From Zavarzinia sp. (GTDB taxonomy: Bacteria > Pseudomonadota > Alphaproteobacteria > Zavarziniales > Zavarziniaceae), in assembly GCA_028694545.1 (NCBI GenBank), contig JAQVKV010000178.1:1-5932 (forward strand): a stretch of 5,932 bases of DNA. The letters are read 5' to 3'. How positions within the stretch are numbered: position 1 is the stretch's first letter; each line of letters starts with the position of its first letter. The notes under the pieces are model-generated. The model did not search any database. It was not told where the DNA came from and saw nothing but the letters and a program-made list of their open reading frames with translations. Positions 1 to 5,932 of the stretch are shown here, piece after piece. The translations under genes were made by a program, and so were the position numbers.

Positions 1-113
1 AGGCGGGCGTCGAGGTCGATCGCAAGGTCCTCTCCGACCTCGCCATCCGCGAGCCCGGCGCCTTCAAGGCGCTGGTCGAGCAGGCGCGGGCGGCCCTCCC
101 CACCGAGGCCTGA
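1..113 (+). CDS. rplT: 50S ribosomal protein L20, C-terminal fragment (5' end outside window)
   Basis: Only the last 36 codons are present, read in the frame starting at base 3 and ending at TGA 111-113. The translated end contains [17 protein letters not shown] followed by [11 protein letters not shown]. This matches the conserved L20 C-terminus, in which a (L/V)(N/D)RK(V/I)L(A/S)D(L/I)A block is followed by an aF..LV..A.. helix. L20 binds 23S rRNA and is needed early in 50S subunit assembly; in several bacteria it also represses its own operon. Identification rests on this short fragment plus position: rplT directly upstream of pheS-pheT is a very common bacterial order. The protein ends a few residues beyond the usual core (LPTEA). 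Nothing can be said about its N-terminus or about rpmI and infC, which usually lie upstream. Confidence 0.9.
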   Translation, partial: AGVEVDRKVLSDLAIREPGAFKALVEQARAALPTEA

Positions 114-137
114 CCCCCCGCCAATTCGCTGGCATTC

Positions 138-165
138 GTCCCCGGGGTTTGATAACCCCGGGGAC
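138..165 (+). terminator. Perfect 12-bp hairpin between rplT and pheS (candidate terminator or attenuator)
   Basis: The arms GTCCCCGGGGTT (138-149) and AACCCCGGGGAC (154-165) are exact reverse complements around a four-base TGAT loop. The stem is very GC-rich and should be highly stable in RNA. It begins 24 bases after the rplT stop and ends 44 bases before the pheS start, which suits the end of the rplT transcript or an attenuator ahead of pheS. Against a classical intrinsic terminator, no T-run follows on either strand: the next bases on the + strand are AACCGCGCCC. Each arm also contains the self-complementary octamer CCCCGGGG, so the site could instead be a protein-binding site. The rest of the 114-209 gap shows no convincing sigma-70 promoter. 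Confidence 0.5.
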
Positions 166-209
166 AACCGCGCCCGAGAGCATCGAGGGGCGCCGGAACG
201 GGGTCGAAC

Positions 210-1286
210 ATGAGTAATTTGAACGGTCTCGAGGCCGAGGTTCTGGCCGCCGTCGATGCGGCGCGCGACCTTGCCGCCCTCGACGAAGTCCGCGTTTCCG
301 CCCTTGGCAAGAAGGGCCGCATCACCGACCTGATGAAGACCCTGGGCACCATGGCCCCGGACGAACGGAAGGCTTTCGGCGCCGCCGTCAATCAGGTGAA
401 GGACCGGATCGCCGAGGCGATCGCCGCGCGGAAAACCACCCTCGAAGACGAAGCCCTGGAAGCGCGCCTCGCGACCGAACGGGTGGATGTCACCCTGCCC
501 ATCGCCCATCAGCCCGCCGGCCGCATCCACCCCGTCACCCAGGTGACCGAGGAATGCATCGAGATTTTCGGCGCCATGGGCTTTTCGCTCGCCGAAGGGC
601 CGGACATCGAGGACGACGAGCATAATTTCACCGCGCTGAACTTCCCGCCGGGTCACCCCGCGCGCGAGATGCACGACACCTTCTTCCTGCCCCCGAACGG
701 TGCGGGCGAGAAGGTCCTGCTGCGCACCCATACCAGCCCTGTCCAGATCCGCACCATGAAGGGCAAGACGCCGCCGATCCGCGTGATCGCGCCCGGGCGC
801 ACCTACCGCTGCGACAGCGACCAGACCCACACCCCGATGTTCCACCAGATCGAAGCCCTGGTGATCGACAAGGACATCCACATGGGTCACCTGAAGGCGA
901 CGATCGAGCATTTCGCCGCCGCCTTCTTCGAGGTGGAGCAGGTGAAGATCCGCTTCCGCCCCAGCTTCTTCCCCTTCACCGAACCCTCGGCCGAAGTCGA
1001 CATCGGCTGCGCCCGCTCGAAGGATTCGATCCGCATCGGCCAGGGTGACGACTGGCTGGAGATCATGGGCTGCGGCATGGTTCACCCGAACGTGATCCGC
1101 AACTGCGGTCTTGATCCGGACGAGTGGCAGGGCTTTGCCTTCGGCATGGGGCTGGACCGTATCGCCATGCTGAAATACGGCATTCCCGATCTCCGGGCCT
1201 TCTTCGAATCCGACTTGCGCTGGCTGCGCCACTATGGCTTCGCGGCCCTCGACCTGCCGACCCTGGGCGGAGGGCTGTCGCGATGA
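210..1286 (+). CDS. pheS: Phenylalanyl-tRNA synthetase alpha subunit (EC 6.1.1.20)
   Basis: This is the catalytic subunit of cytoplasmic (alpha-beta)2 PheRS, which activates Phe with ATP and charges tRNA-Phe. The protein has 358 residues. Residues 1-90 form the charged, Ala/Glu-rich helical N-terminal arm (coiled coil that contacts tRNA). The class II core runs from about 105 to 342. It includes a motif 1 region (about 107-135), [11 protein letters not shown] at 171-181, motif 2 [20 protein letters not shown] at 195-214, [17 protein letters not shown] at 248-264, [12 protein letters not shown] at 284-295, and motif 3 with [10 protein letters not shown] at 308-317. Ala310 aligns with E. coli Ala294 in the Phe pocket, so ordinary Phe specificity is expected. 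A tail of about 16 residues after LRHY extends past the E. coli end. The ATG at 210 follows a modest GGAACGGGG at 195-203. The stop overlaps the pheT start (ATGA), indicating translational coupling. Confidence 0.98.
   Translation: MSNLNGLEAEVLAAVDAARDLAALDEVRVSALGKKGRITDLMKTLGTMAPDERKAFGAAVNQVKDRIAEAIAARKTTLEDEALEARLATERVDVTLPIAHQPAGRIHPVTQVTEECIEIFGAMGFSLAEGPDIEDDEHNFTALNFPPGHPAREMHDTFFLPPNGAGEKVLLRTHTSPVQIRTMKGKTPPIRVIAPGRTYRCDSDQTHTPMFHQIEALVIDKDIHMGHLKATIEHFAAAFFEVEQVKIRFRPSFFPFTEPSAEVDIGCARSKDSIRIGQGDDWLEIMGCGMVHPNVIRNCGLDPDEWQGFAFGMGLDRIAMLKYGIPDLRAFFESDLRWLRHYGFAALDLPTLGGGLSR
1269..1274 (+). promoter_or_regulatory. Ribosome binding site of pheT, inside the 3' end of pheS
   Basis: GGAGGG lies 8 bases upstream of ATG 1283 and is the best Shine-Dalgarno match at any gene start in the window. 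It is embedded in the codons for the Gly-Gly-Gly stretch of the PheS tail. It decides the pheT start: the reading frame is open upstream to 1124, but the 1283 ATG has this site, begins with the typical PheT MKF..NWL sequence, and gives the ATGA overlap with pheS. Confidence 0.8.
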
Positions 1287-3688
1287 AATTCACCGTCAAC
1301 TGGCTGAAAGAGCATCTGGCGACGGATGCCACGGCGACCGAGATCGCGGAAAAGCTGACCGCGATCGGGCTGGAAGTCGAAAGCGTCGACGACCGGGGCG
1401 CCACCCTTGCCCCCTTCACCGTCGCCCATGTCCTGACCGCCGAACAGCACCCGAACGCGGACAAGCTGCGGCTCTGCACCGTCGATGCCGGTGACGGCGC
1501 GCCCTATCAGGTCGTCTGCGGCGCGCCGAACGCGCGCGCCGGGCTGAAGGTCGTCTTCGCCCGCATGGGCACCACCATTCCGGTGAACGGCATGGTCCTG
1601 AAGCCGACCGCCATTCGCGGCGTCGACAGCCAGGGCATGATGTGCTCCATGCGCGAGATGGGCCTGGGCGAGGATCACGACGGCATCATCGAACTGCCGC
1701 AAGACGCCCCCGTCGGCGCGCCCTTCGCGACGATCCTCGGCCTCGACGATGCGGTGATCGACATCGCCGTGACGCCGAACCGGCAGGACTGCCTCGGCGT
1801 CGCCGGCATCGCCCGCGACCTCGCGGCCGCCGGCCTCGGCACGGTGAAGACCCCGGCCATCGCGAAGATCCCCGGCACCTTCCCCTGCCCGGTCAGCGTC
1901 ACCCTGACGGACGAAGTGAAGGACGGCCCCTGTCCGATCTTCACCGGCCGCCTGATCAAGGGTGTGAAGAACGGCCCGAGCCCGGCCTGGCTGAAGAACC
2001 GGCTGGAGGCCGTGGGCCTGCGCCCGATCTCCATCCTGGTCGACATCACCAATCTCATCACCTACGACCGCGCCCGCCCGCTGCACGTCTTCGATGCGGC
2101 GAAGCTTTCCGGCGGCATCCATGTCCGTTTCGGCCGCGACGGCGAGACGGTCGAGGGGCTGGACGGCAAGACCCATGACGTCGACGGCGCCACCATCATC
2201 ATCGCCGACGATGCAGGCGCGCTCGGCCTCGGCGGCATCGTCGGCGGCGTGCCCTCCTCGGTGTCCGAGGCGACGGTGGACGTCTTCGTCGAAAGCGCGC
2301 ATTTCGATCCGAACGTGATCGCGGCGACCGGCCGGCGCACCGGCGTGCAGTCCGACGCCCGTCATCGCTTCGAGCGCGGCGTCGATCCGAAATCCGCCCT
2401 CGACGGCCTCGAACTGGCGACAAGGCTGATCCTCGACCTCTGCGGCGGCGCTCCCTCCGAGGTGGTGGTCGCGGGGGCCTTCCCCGCCGATTTCCCGGAC
2501 CAGACGTTCCGCCCCTTCCGGGTCGAGAAGCTGACCGGCCTCGAGGTTCCCGAGTCCGAGATGCAGCGCATCCTGGAAAAGCTCGGCTTCGGCGTCACCT
2601 CGACCACCATGCCCTGGACCGTCACCGTGCCCTCGTGGCGCCGCGACATCGAGGGCGAGGCCGATCTGGTCGAGGAGATCGCCCGCATCACGGGGCTGGA
2701 CAAGCTGCCGGTCGAGCCCATGCCCTCCACCTCGGTGGTGCCAGTGCCGGCCTTGAGCCCGGCGCAGAAGCGCAACCGCCTCTCCCGCCGCCTGCTGGCG
2801 ACGCGGGGCATGGTGGAGACGGTGAACTACAGCTTCATCCCCGAGAGTCACGCCGCTGCCTTCGGCTGGTCGGATCCGGCCCTCAAGGTCGCCAATCCGA
2901 TCTCGGTCGAAATGGCGGTCATGCGACCCCATCTGGTGCCGAGCCTTGCCGCCGCCGCCGTCCGCAACGCGGCACGCGGCAATACGGACCTCGCCCTGTT
3001 CGAGGTATCGGGGACCTACCACGGTATCGCGCCCAAGGACCAGAAGACCATCGCCGGGGGCCTGCGCACCGGTTACACCGCGCCCCGCCAGTGGCAGGGC
3101 GGGCGCCGCCCGGTCGACGTCTTCGACGCCAAGGCCGACGTCTTCGCCCTGCTCGCCGAACTCGGCGCGCCGATCACGAACCTGACCGTCGCGGCGGAAG
3201 CGCCGGCCTGGGCGCACCCTGGCCAGTCGGGCGCGGTGAAGCTCGGCCCGAAGACCGTGCTCGCCACCTTCGGCGCGCTGCACCCGCGCGTGGCCAGATT
3301 GCTGGATCTCGAGGGCCCCGCCGTCTTCTTCGAGGTGGATCTGGACGCCATTCCGGCGGCCAAGGCCCGTGCCTCGAAGGAAAAGGGCCCGCTCGTCCTG
3401 TCCGACTTCCAGGCGGTTTCCCGCGACTTCGCCTTCCTCGCCGACGACAGCGTCTCGGCGGAAAGCCTGATCCGGGCCGTCCGTGGCGCCGACAAGATGC
3501 TGATCACCGATGTCTCGGTGTTCGACCTCTATCGGGGCCAGGGCGTTCCCGAGGGCAAGGTTTCGGTCGCCGTCGCCGTCCGGCTGGAGCCGAAGGACAA
3601 GACCCTGTCCGAACAGGACATCGAAGCCGTTTCCGCCAAGATCGTCGCCGCCGTCGCCAAGGCGACCGGCGCCACCCTGCGAGGCTGA
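1283..3688 (+). CDS. pheT: Phenylalanyl-tRNA synthetase beta subunit (EC 6.1.1.20)
   Basis: This is the tRNA-binding and editing subunit of PheRS, with 801 residues, the usual size for the long bacterial form (E. coli 795). It starts [12 protein letters not shown]. An EMAPII/OB-like tRNA-binding domain spans about 40-150 ([13 protein letters not shown] at 56-68, [10 protein letters not shown] at 78-87). The B3/4 editing domain spans about 213-385, with RPLHVFD at 265-271 (His268), Glu337 and [13 protein letters not shown] at 357-369. The B5 domain spans about 405-480, with [20 protein letters not shown] at 452-471. Its Asp455, Asp461, Glu464 and Glu465 match the residues recalled as Mg-binding in E. 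coli. A degenerate class II-like core follows (about 490-690), then the ferredoxin-fold anticodon-binding domain (about 706-801; [22 protein letters not shown]). It is intact and no frameshift is seen. Start choice is supported by GGAGGG 8 bases upstream. It is coupled to pheS by overlap and followed by lepA after 11 bases. Confidence 0.98.
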   Translation: MKFTVNWLKEHLATDATATEIAEKLTAIGLEVESVDDRGATLAPFTVAHVLTAEQHPNADKLRLCTVDAGDGAPYQVVCGAPNARAGLKVVFARMGTTIPVNGMVLKPTAIRGVDSQGMMCSMREMGLGEDHDGIIELPQDAPVGAPFATILGLDDAVIDIAVTPNRQDCLGVAGIARDLAAAGLGTVKTPAIAKIPGTFPCPVSVTLTDEVKDGPCPIFTGRLIKGVKNGPSPAWLKNRLEAVGLRPISILVDITNLITYDRARPLHVFDAAKLSGGIHVRFGRDGETVEGLDGKTHDVDGATIIIADDAGALGLGGIVGGVPSSVSEATVDVFVESAHFDPNVIAATGRRTGVQSDARHRFERGVDPKSALDGLELATRLILDLCGGAPSEVVVAGAFPADFPDQTFRPFRVEKLTGLEVPESEMQRILEKLGFGVTSTTMPWTVTVPSWRRDIEGEADLVEEIARITGLDKLPVEPMPSTSVVPVPALSPAQKRNRLSRRLLATRGMVETVNYSFIPESHAAAFGWSDPALKVANPISVEMAVMRPHLVPSLAAAAVRNAARGNTDLALFEVSGTYHGIAPKDQKTIAGGLRTGYTAPRQWQGGRRPVDVFDAKADVFALLAELGAPITNLTVAAEAPAWAHPGQSGAVKLGPKTVLATFGALHPRVARLLDLEGPAVFFEVDLDAIPAAKARASKEKGPLVLSDFQAVSRDFAFLADDSVSAESLIRAVRGADKMLITDVSVFDLYRGQGVPEGKVSVAVAVRLEPKDKTLSEQDIEAVSAKIVAAVAKATGATLRG

Positions 3689-3699
3689 CCGTACGGGCC

Positions 3700-5502
<1,803 letters not shown>

Positions 5503-5516
5503 GGCTGCTTCCCCGC

Positions 5517-5539
5517 CCCGGCATCACTTCGGCGCCGGG
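5517..5539. terminator. Weak hairpin at the convergent lepA / histidine kinase junction
   Basis: CCCGGC (5517-5522) can pair with GCCGGG (5534-5539) around an 11-base loop. The site spans the 21-base gap after the lepA stop and the last codons of the opposing histidine kinase gene, where a two-way terminator would be expected. The stem is short, the loop is long and there is no T-run on either strand. In sequence this GC-rich, a 6-bp match is easily found by chance, so position is the main support. Confidence 0.2.
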
Positions 5540-5932
5540 CCCTCGTCGTCCATGACGCCCTGCGCCGCCGTCGGCAGGTCGACGGTCACGGAAAAGCCGC
5601 CGCCAGGGCGGTTCGTGGCGGTGATCGTGCCGCCGTGGGAGAGCACGGCGCGCCGGGCGATGGCGAGGCCGAGGCCGAAGCCTCCCGGGCTGCTGCCATT
5701 GGCGCGCACGAAGGGCTCGAACATGCGGGCCAGCGCCTCTTCCGGCACGCCCTTGCCCTGATCGGCGATCACGACCTCGACCCGCCCGCCCGCATCAGGT
5801 GTCGCCGTATCGTGCAGGGTCACATCGACCGTGCTGCCCTGCGGCGCATGGCGCAGGGCGTTGCGCAGGATGTTCTCGAAGGCGCGGCGCAACAGCTCGG
5901 CATCGCCGGCGATCAAGCCTTCGTCGGTCTCG
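5524..5932 (-). CDS. Sensor histidine kinase, C-terminal ATPase domain (5' end outside window)
   Basis: The reading frame enters at the right edge of the window and stops at TGA (complement of 5524-5526), leaving 135 complete codons. They cover the C-terminal part of a HATPase_c (GHKL) ATP-binding domain. Numbering the visible residues from 1, the N box is FENILRNALRHAP at 18-30 with the Mg-ATP Asn24. The G1 box is DQGKGVP at 57-63, the F box MFEPFVR at 70-76, and the G2 box GGFGLGLAIARR at 83-94. The domain closes with GGGFSVTVDLP at 110-120, then a 15-residue tail. All nucleotide-binding boxes are intact. The style resembles membrane HisKA kinases of the CpxA/EnvZ-like type, but the sensor, membrane segments and phosphoacceptor His are not in view, so stimulus and partner regulator cannot be named. 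It converges on lepA with a 21-base gap and is probably an unrelated locus. An apparent start at TTG 5914-5916 is internal, because the frame and homology continue upstream. Confidence 0.93.
   Translation of the reverse strand, partial: ETDEGLIAGDAELLRRAFENILRNALRHAPQGSTVDVTLHDTATPDAGGRVEVVIADQGKGVPEEALARMFEPFVRANGSSPGGFGLGLAIARRAVLSHGGTITATNRPGGGFSVTVDLPTAAQGVMDDEGPAPK

Noticed and set aside
114..209. A T-box, Phe leader peptide or sigma-70 promoter ahead of pheS.
   Set aside because: The gap is too short for a T-box and none is expected in this lineage. It has no start codon for a leader peptide, and no -35/-10 pair close to consensus could be found.
1124..1282. An upstream extension of pheT beginning at 1124.
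   Set aside because: It would add 53 residues overlapping conserved pheS motif 3 codons. The ATG at 1283 has a strong Shine-Dalgarno site and the standard PheT N-terminus.
1642..2178. A 178-codon + strand frame inside pheT.
   Set aside because: It is Arg/Pro-rich out-of-frame translation of a well-supported gene, with no motif and no ribosome binding site of note.
1232..3283. A 683-codon open frame on the - strand opposite pheT.
   Set aside because: It lies entirely antisense to pheT apart from its last codons over pheS. Its translation is rich in Arg, Gly, Asp and Ala with no recognisable domain. Long antisense frames are expected in GC-rich genes with strong third-position bias.
2635..3699. 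An upstream extension of the lepA frame, suggesting a fused 955-residue protein.
   Set aside because: The extra part is out-of-frame translation of pheT, which is intact in its own frame. LepA homology starts exactly at the ATG at 3700.
5552..5761. A 69-codon + strand frame downstream of lepA.
   Set aside because: It lies antisense to the conserved HATPase boxes of the histidine kinase and has no recognisable domain.

Overview
This 5,932-base window is GC-rich, densely coded bacterial chromosome. It looks like housekeeping DNA from an alphaproteobacterium. The evidence is the order rplT-pheS-pheT, the strong G/C bias at third codon positions, and a C-terminal PheS tail (PTLGGGLSR) of a kind I associate with alphaproteobacterial PheS. 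The genus cannot be fixed from the sequence alone.

Layout on the + strand: the last 36 codons of rplT (ribosomal protein L20), then a 96-base gap holding a perfect 12-bp hairpin, then pheS (phenylalanyl-tRNA synthetase alpha, 210-1286). pheT (beta, 1283-3688) follows with a 4-base ATGA overlap, and lepA (elongation factor 4, 3700-5502) begins 11 bases after the pheT stop. The three genes are packed tightly enough to be one transcription unit. On the - strand, converging on lepA across a 21-base gap, is the C-terminal ATP-binding domain of a sensor histidine kinase (5524 to the window end). Its sensor, membrane and phosphoacceptor parts lie outside the window.

Functionally, PheS and PheT form the (alpha-beta)2 enzyme that charges tRNA-Phe and edits mischarged Tyr-tRNA-Phe. 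LepA is a ribosome-associated GTPase, and L20 is a large-subunit assembly protein. The + strand block is therefore all translation machinery; the histidine kinase belongs to a separate, oppositely oriented signalling locus.

I found no mobile element, CRISPR array, tRNA or rRNA, and no convincing new biological system. The items worth a second look are modest: the rplT-pheS hairpin with no leader peptide and no T-run, the pheST-lepA linkage with a poor lepA ribosome binding site, and some editing-domain substitutions in PheT. No stretch longer than 96 bases lacks a gene.
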